Shown one piece after another: positions 14,692 through 24,645 of a stretch of 64,000 bases of DNA (within the stretch, counting starts at the first letter, position 1; every line of letters begins with the position of its first letter). The notes under the pieces are model-generated. The model was not told the DNA's origin. It ran no database searches and saw only the letters and a program-made list of their open reading frames with translations. Made by a program: the position numbers and the translations under genes. Source of the DNA: Bacteroidia bacterium (lineage in GTDB: Bacteria; Bacteroidota; Bacteroidia; Bacteroidales; GWA2-32-17); assembly GCA_016218155.1 (NCBI GenBank), contig JACREQ010000047.1, forward strand, positions 26,748-90,747, given 5' to 3'.

Positions 14692-17600
14692 ATGGAAAAA
14701 ATAAACTTCCTTCATTTTTCTGATTTACATATCGGCGACAATAATCAAAAAGGATTAATTTCTCAAACAAAAAGCATTTTATTCGAAGATATTGAATTTA
14801 TTCTAAAAAAACTGGATTCACTTGACATTGTATTTTTTTCGGGGGATTTAGTTCAAAAAGGACACAAAAATGAGTTCAAACTGCTTGAAGCTTTTCTCCA
14901 AGAACTTTGGGCATTATTTTCCAAACACAGCCTCAATCCATATTTGATATGTGTACCAGGAAATCATGATTTAGAAAGAATAATTGATCCTAACCATGCC
15001 ACAAATAAAGTACTTATTAATTGGATAAATGATGATATTAAAAATGAATATTTTTGGAAAGCGCCAAATGATTATCATAATTTTATTATAGAAAGATTTG
15101 CCAATTATACTGATTGGCATGAAAACACTTTGATAAAGAAGCCAGAAAATATTTGTATGGGATTTTTACCTGGCGATTTTTATACTACAATAATTAAAAA
15201 TAATTCAAAATTAGGAGTTGTTGGATTGAACACATCTTTTTTACAGCTTTATGGTGGAGACGCTAAAGGAAAACTTGGTGTTTATAACAAGCAAATCTAT
15301 TTTCTATTTAAGGATAAATATTTTGAATGGTTAAAATCAAATGATTTATCAATTTTGCTAACACATCATCATTCTGCATGGTTTGAACCTAACTCGAAAG
15401 AAGAATTCCATAATGAAATTTACTGTAAGGATAGTTACTTAGACCATTTATGTGGTCACATGCATGAACCTGCATGTACACACAGGTCTTTAAATGGTTA
15501 TTCTACAAATAGGATATCCATTGCTCCTTCATTATTTGGTCTGGAGTATTATAATGATAAGTCGAGCCTTATTAGAATTCATGGTTATAATGCAGGTTAT
15601 TATAACATTGACGCTGGAAAGATTTCTAAAACAATTTGGCCAAGAATATCTCATAGAACGCAATCGAATGTTCTTAAAATCATTCAAAATGATGAATTCA
15701 ATCTAGATAAAACTACACTTTCATATTTTGAGGTTCTAAAAGAATCATTTAATGAACTTGAAATTAAAACTAAAGATCATGACGATGCAACATTTAAAAG
15801 CATTGAAAAAAAAGGGGGGAATCTTTTTGACAAGAAAAATATAACTGATAAAGGTTTAGTTCGTAGTATATACAAAACTATCCCATCACATTTGAGTATA
15901 CGATTGCATGAAAGAATGTTAGCTATAGATAAATTTAATTCTCAAAAGTATTGTTGGCTAGTAACTAAATTTGGACTTGGTGAAGATGAATTTATTGGTT
16001 CAATTTTAAGTGATTCAAATATAAATCATGGCAATTGTTTTAGTTTAAATTGTGAAGAAGCAAACACGCTTGATGATTTAATTAACACATTTAAAAACAC
16101 TTTTTCTCAAAACATTACAGAATTTTTAGATATAATAAATACACTTGATAGACCATTAATAGTTTTCAATAAACTAAATGATGCCTTAATAAATGAATCT
16201 GTTAAGTTAAAAGAGTTCATTAAGACAATATTTGATTTTAGTTCAAACTTGAAAATCGTAATAATTTCTTCATTTAAACCTGATGATAAGTTTTTCAACA
16301 GTATTGACCTATTTCCATTAGACGTTCCTGCTGTTAAGCAATTTGTTGAGAACTCACAAGAATTACATAGTACTTTTACTTCTTTAGATTTTGAAAAAAT
16401 CCATAGATTGTCAAGTGGTATTCCGCTATATGTTGATAAAGTTATTGAGCAATTGAAATTCCGTCCATTATCAGATTTAGGTGATATGGAATTAGAAACT
16501 TCTTCGGCTAATGAAGTTAATAACATTTTGGCAAAAGCTATAAAAAACGAAATCAGATTTTTACAAACAAATGATAACAAACAGAGTAATCGTAAATTCT
16601 TTCTACTATCAATATTATCACTATTACATAACGGAGAAACATTTGATCGTATTAAAAGATTTGATTCAACAAAACCATTCCATCAAGAGGATATTTCATA
16701 CTTATTAAAAAACAAATTAATTGAAACTTTACAAGTAAATTCAATTTTTGACAACCAACAAAATGATAGTGAAATAATTAAAATTATTAAAGTACCAAGA
16801 ATAATTAGAGATTATGTCAGTTCTTTAATTGATGAAGAAGAAAAATTGGATATATATAAATTAGCTTGTGATTTATATTTAGGCAACAATTGGAGAAATA
16901 ATATAAAATTGATTCAACCAAAAGATGCTGAATTGGATTTAATGGTCTATCAGAATCTTCAAATTGCAATTAGATTTATTCTATCTCATGGCATAGAAAA
17001 CAAAAAAGAAACTGAGATAAAACGAATGACACGTATTTCTATTTCTCTAATTGAACATTTTTCTGTAAATGGAGCATATAAAGATGCTATTTCACTAATT
17101 GAAGAAACTTTATTACTTATAAAAGATGTTATAATTGATGATTTTGAGGATACTAGAACTTTTTTAACAAAAAAGTTAGGACAAAATCTTCGTATGACTT
17201 CCTTTTACGATAAGTCTATAACAATCTTAAAATCAATATGTGATGACGAAAATAATTCTTTAAGCAAAAGTGATAGAAATGACATAAGATTAAGTATTGC
17301 ATTTGCTTATGATTCTTCAGATAAAAAGGATGAAGCTATAGATTATGCCAACCAAATTAAAACGAATGAGAAAAATAAAAATAGTTCAGTATATCTCTCA
17401 GCAGAATATGTTATAGCAAAATTTATTGAAGATGAAACTGAAAAAATTCGAAAATTAAATTCAATGAAAAATAAGGCTGAAAAATTAGGATTTAATACTC
17501 TTAAAGCTAATATAATATTGGAAATTTGCAGAATGAACAATGATGAAAGTAATATTAAGCTTCTTGATAAAATTATTGTTGAATCAAAAAATGACATTTA

Positions 17601-18012
17601 CACAAAAGTAAGAGCTTGGGCTGCAAAAGCTGAAATTGTTTTAGGCTCAAAAAATATTAATGAGATTACATATTCTGATTTATTAGGACTAAATGTTTCA
17701 TATACCTATTCATTCTACCAGCGACTTCAAAACCTATTAAACAAGTGTCATTTTTTAGCATGGGAGTACTGGTCAAAACAAAAAAGGTACGATCAACTTT
17801 TGAATTTGTTTAGATATTCTTCTTTTGTTTGGAGATTATGTGGTGCTCAAAATCAAGAAAAACTATATATTGATGAATTACATTTAGATGAAAACTTTAT
17901 AGAATGGTTTCAAAGAAATAAAAATGGAATTAATAGTACATATTATGAACAAAGAATTTTCGACTTATATCGTGATGATAATGACAAAAAAATATTAGAA
18001 ATGAAACAATAA
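14692..18012 (+). CDS. Metallophosphoesterase fused to degenerate STAND-like ATPase and helical-repeat tail
   Basis: This 1106-residue cytoplasmic protein starts with a calcineurin-like phosphoesterase whose metal ligands are complete: FSDLHIG (Asp11, His13), SGDLVQKGH (Asp52), PGNHD (Asn91, His92), THHHSAW (~residue 225) and CGHMHEP (~254). A second part (~395-700) has the order of a STAND/NACHT NTPase, but Walker A is degenerate (FGLGEDEFIG, ~428-437, no GKT/S) and Walker B reads PLIVFNKLND (~487-496). LKIVIISSF resembles sensor 1, and a winged-helix-like part follows. The rest (~760-1090) is an alpha-helical, TPR-like repeat. Effector-NTPase-repeat is the layout of Avs and bNACHT-type anti-phage proteins; a defence role is an inference. 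It stands alone with an unusual promoter element and low GC, consistent with transfer. Confidence 0.8.
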   Translation: MEKINFLHFSDLHIGDNNQKGLISQTKSILFEDIEFILKKLDSLDIVFFSGDLVQKGHKNEFKLLEAFLQELWALFSKHSLNPYLICVPGNHDLERIIDPNHATNKVLINWINDDIKNEYFWKAPNDYHNFIIERFANYTDWHENTLIKKPENICMGFLPGDFYTTIIKNNSKLGVVGLNTSFLQLYGGDAKGKLGVYNKQIYFLFKDKYFEWLKSNDLSILLTHHHSAWFEPNSKEEFHNEIYCKDSYLDHLCGHMHEPACTHRSLNGYSTNRISIAPSLFGLEYYNDKSSLIRIHGYNAGYYNIDAGKISKTIWPRISHRTQSNVLKIIQNDEFNLDKTTLSYFEVLKESFNELEIKTKDHDDATFKSIEKKGGNLFDKKNITDKGLVRSIYKTIPSHLSIRLHERMLAIDKFNSQKYCWLVTKFGLGEDEFIGSILSDSNINHGNCFSLNCEEANTLDDLINTFKNTFSQNITEFLDIINTLDRPLIVFNKLNDALINESVKLKEFIKTIFDFSSNLKIVIISSFKPDDKFFNSIDLFPLDVPAVKQFVENSQELHSTFTSLDFEKIHRLSSGIPLYVDKVIEQLKFRPLSDLGDMELETSSANEVNNILAKAIKNEIRFLQTNDNKQSNRKFFLLSILSLLHNGETFDRIKRFDSTKPFHQEDISYLLKNKLIETLQVNSIFDNQQNDSEIIKIIKVPRIIRDYVSSLIDEEEKLDIYKLACDLYLGNNWRNNIKLIQPKDAELDLMVYQNLQIAIRFILSHGIENKKETEIKRMTRISISLIEHFSVNGAYKDAISLIEETLLLIKDVIIDDFEDTRTFLTKKLGQNLRMTSFYDKSITILKSICDDENNSLSKSDRNDIRLSIAFAYDSSDKKDEAIDYANQIKTNEKNKNSSVYLSAEYVIAKFIEDETEKIRKLNSMKNKAEKLGFNTLKANIILEICRMNNDESNIKLLDKIIVESKNDIYTKVRAWAAKAEIVLGSKNINEITYSDLLGLNVSYTYSFYQRLQNLLNKCHFLAWEYWSKQKRYDQLLNLFRYSSFVWRLCGAQNQEKLYIDELHLDENFIEWFQRNKNGINSTYYEQRIFDLYRDDNDKKILEMKQ

Positions 18013-18128
18013 AATCACTGGCATAAAATATTTGGCAAAAACTTGGCAAGCGAAATGCTTTTGTAACAATAAACATTTATAAAGCATTTATCATTTTAGG
18101 GTACACCTCAACAGTTCCTAAAAATGTT

Positions 18129-21100
18129 TTACACCTTCTCCACCTTAATCAAATCTGTATATAAAAGCCAGCCTTCTACATTGGTGTAATTCATTTCTTT
18201 AATAAGATTTACATAGCGGTTTACCTGGCTTTTGTGTTTTTGTGTATCTTCTTTTCCGGTTTTATAATCAATAACAATTATTTTGTTATCGCGCTGCACA
18301 ACTCTGTCGGGGCGTTGTATGCCTTTGCCTTTAACAACAATCCCAATTTCGGTCATTACCTCGTTTTTTTCATCAAACCACTCACCTGCCTCGGGTATTT
18401 TAAATAACTCGGTTAACATTATGCCAAGTTGCTTCTGCTCTTGCTTTGTAATTTTTTCTTTGGTGCAAAAACGGCTTAATACTTTTAATGCTTCATCTTT
18501 ATATTTTATTTGTGCAAGAATTTCGTGCAGTAAAATTCCGTATTTAATTTTCTCATCAACTTCGGCATTCATAGTGCCAAAACTATTATCGGCAACTAAT
18601 ATTTCTGTATTAAATACAGAGTAATTACCGGATGTTGCAATAGCTTGTTTTTTAGCAGCCTCGGCAGCTACAGGTTTTATATCGTCTAAATTTCCAATTT
18701 CAAATATCTGAGTTTCTTTATTTAAAAATGAATTAAATTTATTAGCTTTTCCTTTAATATTGCAATCGGTATCGGAGTTTAAACTGTCAAGTATTAATTT
18801 ATTAATATCAATCTGTCCCTCCTTTTTATTTACAGGGCATGCAATTTCCAATATAGTTTTTGCGCGTGTTGTTGCAACATAAAGTAAATTTGCATTATCA
18901 ATAACCGAGCGTATTACCTCCTCATAATATTCTGCAGCAAATAACGAATGTTGCATATCTTTATTAAACTGCACAGGTATTACAGGCAAGCCATTGTAAG
19001 GTTCTTTACTACACTTGCACCACAGCACCGGCGGGTGTTTAGAGGGAAGCATTGCCCAGTCGGGGAAAGGAATAACAACAGCTTCATACTGCATACCCTT
19101 AGATTTGTGTATAGAAACAATTTTAACAACCTCCTTTTCATCCGACATTGAAACCAGTTGTTTGTCGCCGTTTTCACTCCACCACTCAATAAATTTATCA
19201 ATACTTGCTAATGGCTTTTTAGAGAAATCGCGCACACAATCCAGAAAGTTTAAAATAAAAGGAATTTCTTCAACTATAGAATACAAATTAAAAATGCTTA
19301 TAAACTGCTCCACCATCTCGTAAAACGAAAGGTTTACAGCCTTTACAAATTCGGGATTTTTTAATTCGGGAATTAAATTTTCAATTTCTTTAATGCCGTT
19401 ACCAAACCATGTTTCGGGATTTTCTGCATTATGTTTTAAATAAACATTATATTCATTTAAAAGCAAACCTATATTAATTCTGTCGTTAGAATTTACAGTA
19501 TATCTTATTAACGAAACCAGAAAATTAACAACACCCGAAGCAGTAAGCGAAAGCGACTCACCTGATACTATCCTGAAATCGCTGCACGGGTGTACACCTA
19601 CTTCATTCTTAAAATTAAATAATGTTGAGAACACCTCGGGGATAGATCTGTTTTCGCGCACCAAAACTGCAATATCCTTTACTCCCCTGTTCCACAAATT
19701 AAAAACAGTTTGTGGAAGCCATTCGCCATAAACCTTATCGTAAAAAATATCTTTTTCAAAAAAACTCACTTTCACAAAACCATCATTTGCAAAATCCTTT
19801 GCAGGAGTAGCCTGTAAATGGTCAGTATATAAATTTTCAATTCTTAGTTTTTCGTTTTCTTCATCAATGGCAGAAGCTGCCAGCTTTGGTAACACAGAAT
19901 ACAATGAATTATTAAAAGCAATAATATTTGGTTTGCTCCGGTAATTTTCGCCTAATGTTATGAGTTCGGGATTAAATTGTTTCAGATCATTCTGTAATGA
20001 TTGCGAAAGCAGCTGCCAGTCGCTGTTGCGCCAGCGATAAATAGATTGCTTAACATCGCCCACAATTAAATTATCATAACCCTGCGCCAGACTGTTTTCA
20101 ATAAGAGGTAAAAAGTTTTTGTACTGCATCTGCGAAGTATCCTGAAACTCGTCAATCATATAATGACTGAATCGGTTACCTGATTTCTCATAAACAAAAG
20201 AAGCACCATCGTTACCAATAATATCCGAAAGAAATTTTGGAATTTCTGCAAGTAAAAAATATCCGTTCTTTGTTGTATATGACTTTGCTTCGCTGGCAAT
20301 CTCAGATAAAAGTCCAAGATTATAAAGATTTTTTAAAATCAGGTTTGCAGAATTAAAACTCTGTTTATTGTTATCAACATAATTTAAAACCTCAGCTAAT
20401 AAATGTTTTAATGTAGTTTCGCAAAAACTTTCAACCTCATCCTTTCTCTTTGTTGAACCGGAATACCATTTACCATCACCATTTATAATGACAAAATATT
20501 TTTCGGCAGAAGCTGTCTGTATATTTTCAAATTTAGTATCTTCGGTAATCTTTGATAATTTATAAATGTAGTTTGCAAAGCCACGGCTGCCAAGGTTAAA
20601 ATCGGAAACATCAAAACCGTTTTTCTCTATCTCGCTTACAGCTTTTTGTGCAATTTGTTTTATTTTGCTTATGTATTCCGATTTTATTGCTTTTAAATCG
20701 GCTCTGTACTTATTTAAAAAGGTTTTATCGGTTATCTTGCTAAAGAGTTCATTCTGATATTCCGAGAATCTTTCGCGAAAAATTTCTTTTCCGCTTTTTG
20801 CAAGATCGCTTTCTATCCTGTAGCTTTTACCATCTTCAATTTTATTATCAATAAGCTGCATCAGCCAATCGGTAACAGGTTGGTTTGGCTCAAGGCTCTC
20901 CACCATTTGCTTTACTGCCTCGTCAAGAACCTCGTTATCGTTTAATAACAAATCAAAATTAAATTTAATATCAAGCTCGTATAAAAATGCACGGAATATT
21001 TTCTGAAAAAAACTATCGATAGTAGAAACAGAGAAATTAGAATAATCGTGAAGTATTAGATTGAATGCTCGTTTTGCATTTTTCCTTACGTTTTCTTCAG

Positions 21101-21335
21101 TGAGCTTGCATTCAGAAATAAGAAAGCATAAATGATCTGATTTTTTATCGGAAGAAAGCAGGTAAAGTTCTTCTAGTATTCTTTCCTTCATCTCGTCGGT
21201 TGCCTTGTTGGTAAAGGTAACTGCAAGGATATTTCGATAAATCAAAGGATTTGAAATAACAAGGCGCAGATATTCTCTGGCTAACATAAATGTTTTCCCC
21301 GACCCTGCTGATGCTTTATATATTTTTAGATTCAT
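18129..21335 (-). CDS. addA: UvrD-type helicase-nuclease (AddA/RecB-like)
   Basis: This 1068-residue protein is a superfamily 1A helicase with a C-terminal nuclease. Motifs seen: Walker A ASAGSGKT (residues 8-15), AVTFTNKATDEMKERI (motif Ia), IDEFQDTSQMQY (motif II, ~392-403), GDVKQSIYRWR (motif III), KIVSIHKSKGMQYEAVVIPF (motif V) and YVATTRAKT (motif VI, ~816). The PD-(D/E)xK nuclease is at the end (RPDRVVQRDNK then IVIDYKTG, ~1020), completing the RecB-family set. It resects double-strand ends to start recombination. The usual AddB partner is not next to it; a 580-bp repeat array lies upstream instead. The stop is convergent with the metallophosphoesterase gene. Confidence 0.88.
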   Translation of the reverse strand: MNLKIYKASAGSGKTFMLAREYLRLVISNPLIYRNILAVTFTNKATDEMKERILEELYLLSSDKKSDHLCFLISECKLTEENVRKNAKRAFNLILHDYSNFSVSTIDSFFQKIFRAFLYELDIKFNFDLLLNDNEVLDEAVKQMVESLEPNQPVTDWLMQLIDNKIEDGKSYRIESDLAKSGKEIFRERFSEYQNELFSKITDKTFLNKYRADLKAIKSEYISKIKQIAQKAVSEIEKNGFDVSDFNLGSRGFANYIYKLSKITEDTKFENIQTASAEKYFVIINGDGKWYSGSTKRKDEVESFCETTLKHLLAEVLNYVDNNKQSFNSANLILKNLYNLGLLSEIASEAKSYTTKNGYFLLAEIPKFLSDIIGNDGASFVYEKSGNRFSHYMIDEFQDTSQMQYKNFLPLIENSLAQGYDNLIVGDVKQSIYRWRNSDWQLLSQSLQNDLKQFNPELITLGENYRSKPNIIAFNNSLYSVLPKLAASAIDEENEKLRIENLYTDHLQATPAKDFANDGFVKVSFFEKDIFYDKVYGEWLPQTVFNLWNRGVKDIAVLVRENRSIPEVFSTLFNFKNEVGVHPCSDFRIVSGESLSLTASGVVNFLVSLIRYTVNSNDRINIGLLLNEYNVYLKHNAENPETWFGNGIKEIENLIPELKNPEFVKAVNLSFYEMVEQFISIFNLYSIVEEIPFILNFLDCVRDFSKKPLASIDKFIEWWSENGDKQLVSMSDEKEVVKIVSIHKSKGMQYEAVVIPFPDWAMLPSKHPPVLWCKCSKEPYNGLPVIPVQFNKDMQHSLFAAEYYEEVIRSVIDNANLLYVATTRAKTILEIACPVNKKEGQIDINKLILDSLNSDTDCNIKGKANKFNSFLNKETQIFEIGNLDDIKPVAAEAAKKQAIATSGNYSVFNTEILVADNSFGTMNAEVDEKIKYGILLHEILAQIKYKDEALKVLSRFCTKEKITKQEQKQLGIMLTELFKIPEAGEWFDEKNEVMTEIGIVVKGKGIQRPDRVVQRDNKIIVIDYKTGKEDTQKHKSQVNRYVNLIKEMNYTNVEGWLLYTDLIKVEKV

Positions 21336-21626
21336 TTATATTTCTTCTCACTTTTGTCATTCTGAGCAAAGCGAAGAATCTAGTACGTAATCTACATTAG
21401 ATTCATCGCTCCATTGCATTACGCTCTGAATGACAAAGAAACATTTTTTATTTTTACTTACACATTTCCTTTTTATTCCTGTCTTGTCATTCTGAGCAAA
21501 GCGAAGAATCTAGTCTGTGTTCCCGAACTAGATTCATCGCTCCACTACATTACGCTCTGAATGACAAAGAGACATTTTTTATTTTAATTTTCACTTTTTT
21601 TTTCTTATTCCCATTTTGTCATTCTG

Positions 21627-21640
21627 TCCGCCGCGGCGGA
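21627..21640. repeat. 14-bp GC palindrome, copy 4 (in type A unit 3)
   Basis: It stands between CATTCTG and AAAGCGAAGAATCT, where sister units have AGC. Confidence 0.9.
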
Positions 21641-21783
21641 AAAGCGAAGAATCTGGTACGTAATCCACACTAGATTCATCGCTCCATTGCATTACGCTCT
21701 GAATGACAAAGAGACTTTTTTATTTTAATTTTCACATTTCATTTTCTAATTCCCATTTTGTCATTCTGAGTGTAACGAAGAAC

Positions 21784-21864
21784 CTTGTTGCTTCTTCGAG
21801 TAGCGCAGCGTATCGAGAAGTGCGGGTTATGTAGTTTATGTAGTTCTCGATACACTCGAACTAG
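21784..21864 (-). repeat. Type B unit nested inside type A unit 4
   Basis: A complete type B palindrome in the reverse orientation, joined to the type A flanks at GAAGAA on one side and at the shared CTAG on the other. Confidence 0.88.
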
Positions 21865-21882
21865 ATTCATCGCTCAATTTCA

Positions 21883-21896
21883 TCCGCCGCGGCGGA
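21883..21896. repeat. 14-bp GC palindrome, copy 5 (in type A unit 4)
   Basis: It stands between TTTCA and CGCTCTGAATGAC, where sister units have TTA. Confidence 0.9.
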
Positions 21897-21916
21897 CGCT
21901 CTGAATGACAATAAAA

Positions 21917-23488
21917 TTAATACGGATACGGAGCAAACAATACTTCGTATTCGTAAGTTAAAGTTTTTTTCTCGCCTGCATTTAGTGTAACCTGCCAGCT
22001 TAAATCGCTATAAGCGTTTACAGAATTATAAGTTTTCTGTTTTTTAACTTTACCATTACCATCATTTGTAAAGCTACCATTAACATGCTTTACCACATCA
22101 ATAATTACCTGTTTTGGTTGTAGGTTCTCAACAGTAACTACACCTTTTAACAAAACTTTATGGTACGTTGTTTTTCCAATCTTTTTAAAGTTTTCTAATC
22201 GGGAAACTTCCTCCTCATTGTTTTTCATAACAACATCTATTGCTTTAGAAAGCTTAATAATAGAAACCGCTCCGGTTGGAGTATATTTCAACTGATCCTG
22301 TGCCATAAACTGACCTTTTTCTGTAAGAACCATAACAGGAGCAGTAGTGAATGGGAATGTTGTTGCATTTTTTAATTCGATAGAATGAAAAACATCACAA
22401 TAATCTTCGTTACTATTACAATATTGAGTTGATGCAAAATTTACTTTATCGCTAATATCAGCTTTGTAAATATCTTTATAACCAAGCACCGAAGAGAAAA
22501 CAGGGAAAATTCCTTTAGAATTTTTGGGTAATGTTATTTTTCCTAGATTATAATAATACAAATCGTTATTTTTCTCACCTTCGGTTTCAAAATTTGCTTC
22601 AAAATATGCAGGAAGATTCTGAGATTCGGCATAACCCCCTGTTGTCTGAACCTGCTGCATTGCATTACTTAAAAGGAAATTATCATTTCTGTCATATGCA
22701 GTCCTTGTTGTTGAACCTGTAGGCGATTGCATGTAATCATAAGAAATAGGATCTAACAACATACCATAATAAAGTTGTGGTGAGCCAACAACAACTTCGG
22801 TTTCAACATCAGTAATATCTTCAGCATAGTTTTCGATTGTAGCTTTCATCTCGAGACGGGCTTCTTTTTCGTTAATTAATTTAAGGAAATATGAAGGAAT
22901 CCAGCTCATACCCTGTTGTAAATAATATTCCTGTAGAGAAACGTTATCACTGTTTTTTTCAAATTTCAAAGTGGCGGTGCGTGCAATACTGTCATTCGTA
23001 TATTCTGAATTATCGGTAGCAAAAGTTACATATTCAATTTTCAAATAAGGAATAAAAGTAATTTTTCCATTATCATCTTTAATTTTCACTAATCCCGACT
23101 CAGGTATATACGACAGTATTTTTCCCGAAATTGTTTTATCGGTTTTTTCTCCGGTTTGTAATACAAGAATAGCATCTTTACCAATATTAGCGCGAATAAG
23201 CTGATCAATATATTTTGCTTTTGATGTAGTTTTAAGAGTATCACTTTTAAACACTACTGATTTTAGCATATTTTCTTTTGCCGATCCAATCCAGTAAGTT
23301 CCATAAAGGGCAGTAGTTGGAACGGGTAAAACAAATGCTCCGTTTTTTGATTTTAGCTGTCCTTCTTTACTGACAAGACAAGTAGAATTTTTAAAAAGAG
23401 AAACTTTTTTCATTGGCAGCACAGATTGCGCCATCCCTGAAAAAATAATCGCAACGATTAAACTGATAGTTAAAAATGTTTGTTTCAT
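21917..23488 (-). CDS. DUF4139 domain secreted protein
   Basis: This 523-residue protein has a signal peptide (residues 1-20, ending SGMAQ) and the DUF4139 architecture: a beta-rich N-terminal part on which a modification site is discussed (VSLFKNSTCLVSKEGQLKSK, EGLVKIKDDNGKITFIPYLK-like strands), then the DUF4139 core with QQGMSWIPSYFLKLINEKEA, VGSPQLYYGMLLDP and the final WQVTLNAGEKKTLTYEYEVL strand. Homologs are found across bacteria (related to MuiA, mucoidy inhibitor) with no settled function. It is exported and probably periplasmic or outer-membrane linked. Monocistronic; the downstream side is the type A repeat array, 5 bp after the stop. Confidence 0.8.
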   Translation of the reverse strand: MKQTFLTISLIVAIIFSGMAQSVLPMKKVSLFKNSTCLVSKEGQLKSKNGAFVLPVPTTALYGTYWIGSAKENMLKSVVFKSDTLKTTSKAKYIDQLIRANIGKDAILVLQTGEKTDKTISGKILSYIPESGLVKIKDDNGKITFIPYLKIEYVTFATDNSEYTNDSIARTATLKFEKNSDNVSLQEYYLQQGMSWIPSYFLKLINEKEARLEMKATIENYAEDITDVETEVVVGSPQLYYGMLLDPISYDYMQSPTGSTTRTAYDRNDNFLLSNAMQQVQTTGGYAESQNLPAYFEANFETEGEKNNDLYYYNLGKITLPKNSKGIFPVFSSVLGYKDIYKADISDKVNFASTQYCNSNEDYCDVFHSIELKNATTFPFTTAPVMVLTEKGQFMAQDQLKYTPTGAVSIIKLSKAIDVVMKNNEEEVSRLENFKKIGKTTYHKVLLKGVVTVENLQPKQVIIDVVKHVNGSFTNDGNGKVKKQKTYNSVNAYSDLSWQVTLNAGEKKTLTYEYEVLFAPYPY

Positions 23489-23757
23489 AGTATTTAGTTG
23501 AAAATTACAAAGTTTAAAGTTATAAAGTCGAAAGTTAAAAGTTTATTATTCTTTTTTTGATTTTATAGTTGATTCACATCTCATATTGATTCTTTGTTTT
23601 TTGAATTTGGTTTTTTGAATTTGGTATTTATTAATGTTTGCTGCAAGTTACAATATTTTGAATTTATGAATTATAATTTTAATAGTTTTTATGATTTTAT
23701 CTTAAACATTCTTTTCTTTGTAACATTCAAAAAGATATATTTTTCCTTATTTTAAAT

Positions 23758-24645
23758 ATGATGAGATATATTAATACAGATAATTTTATATTAATAATTA
23801 TTGTTATTGGTCTTGTTTACTATTTCTTCAATTTAATATATTTAAAACCAAGAGCCAGAAAAAAATACGAATCTGAGATCGAGTCATTTTTAAATGGTTA
23901 TGATTATTACTTAAGGCTAAATACTGATCAAAAAACACTATTCATAAACATAATCAAAAGATTTAACAGTAACCTTAAATATTATGGGAAAGACGGTCTG
24001 AATATCACACCCGAGATGAAAATAATTATAGGTGCGGGTTTTGCAAAATTAAGTATGGGAAGAGACTTTATAAGACTATATACTTTTCATACTATAGTTA
24101 TTTTTCCACATTCATACAAAGCTATAGAACAAAGAGTAAAATATTTAGGGAAAACATCATTACAAGGGTACATTTCACTTTCGTGGGAGGACATTTTAAA
24201 AGGCAATGCTAATTTGCATGATGGAGTAAATTTAGTAATTCATGAACTGGCACATGCCTTAGTAATTGAAATGATGCAGTCTCAGCCTGAATTTGTTTTT
24301 GAATACAGCATAGTAAAACATATTTTTTATTGCGGTAAAAAGGAAATTGAAGCTGTTAAAAATGGAAAAGAGCCAGTTTTCAGAAAATATGCATACAGTT
24401 CTCCACATGAGTTTTTTTCAATAGCCGTAGAAGTTTTCTTTGAGTTACCAGAAAAGCTAATTGAGCATTATTGGGGAACTTATCGGGATCTATGTGTTTT
24501 GTTTAAACAGAATCCTTTAAAAAATGAAATAGGGAATATTTCCTGGGATAGTATTTTAAAGTATCCTCATGAACCTGAAACTTTCAATGATTATACTCCA
24601 ACTGATAATTACATTCCATTTTGTTTAGATTATAACAAATTATAA
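23758..24645 (+). CDS. MtfA-like zinc peptidase (M90 family), membrane-anchored
   Basis: This 295-residue protein has an N-terminal membrane helix (residues ~10-28) and a zinc-peptidase domain. The HExxH motif is HELAH (residues 162-166) in LVIHELAHALVIEM, and SPHEFFSIAVEVFFELPEKL (about 225-244) supplies the downstream acidic ligand and fits the MtfA/M90 family. MtfA in E. coli is a cytosolic aminopeptidase that binds the repressor Mlc, but Bacteroidota homologs often have the membrane helix, so the partner may differ. No clear -7 box is seen upstream. Confidence 0.82.
   Translation: MMRYINTDNFILIIIVIGLVYYFFNLIYLKPRARKKYESEIESFLNGYDYYLRLNTDQKTLFINIIKRFNSNLKYYGKDGLNITPEMKIIIGAGFAKLSMGRDFIRLYTFHTIVIFPHSYKAIEQRVKYLGKTSLQGYISLSWEDILKGNANLHDGVNLVIHELAHALVIEMMQSQPEFVFEYSIVKHIFYCGKKEIEAVKNGKEPVFRKYAYSSPHEFFSIAVEVFFELPEKLIEHYWGTYRDLCVLFKQNPLKNEIGNISWDSILKYPHEPETFNDYTPTDNYIPFCLDYNKL

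Larger units (their letters stand above)
21353..21911. repeat. Type A palindromic repeat array (four units)
   Basis: Units at 21353-21437, 21484-21567, 21615-21710 and 21757-21911, with a period of ~130 bp. A unit is an imperfect palindrome that begins TTTGTCATTCTGAGCAAAGC and ends GCTCTGAATGACAAA, with GAATCTAGT and TAGATTC as inner stems. The spacers are similar T-rich strings. The third and fourth units each carry the 14-bp GC palindrome, and the fourth has its central part replaced by a type B unit. The array fills the gap between the DUF4139 gene and the addA start. Confidence 0.9.

Noticed and set aside
14692..18012. Frameshift or pseudogene in the 1106-residue gene because the Walker A motif is degenerate
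   Set aside because: The frame is open throughout with normal codon use and all metallophosphoesterase ligands intact; loss of the P-loop looks like divergence, not decay.
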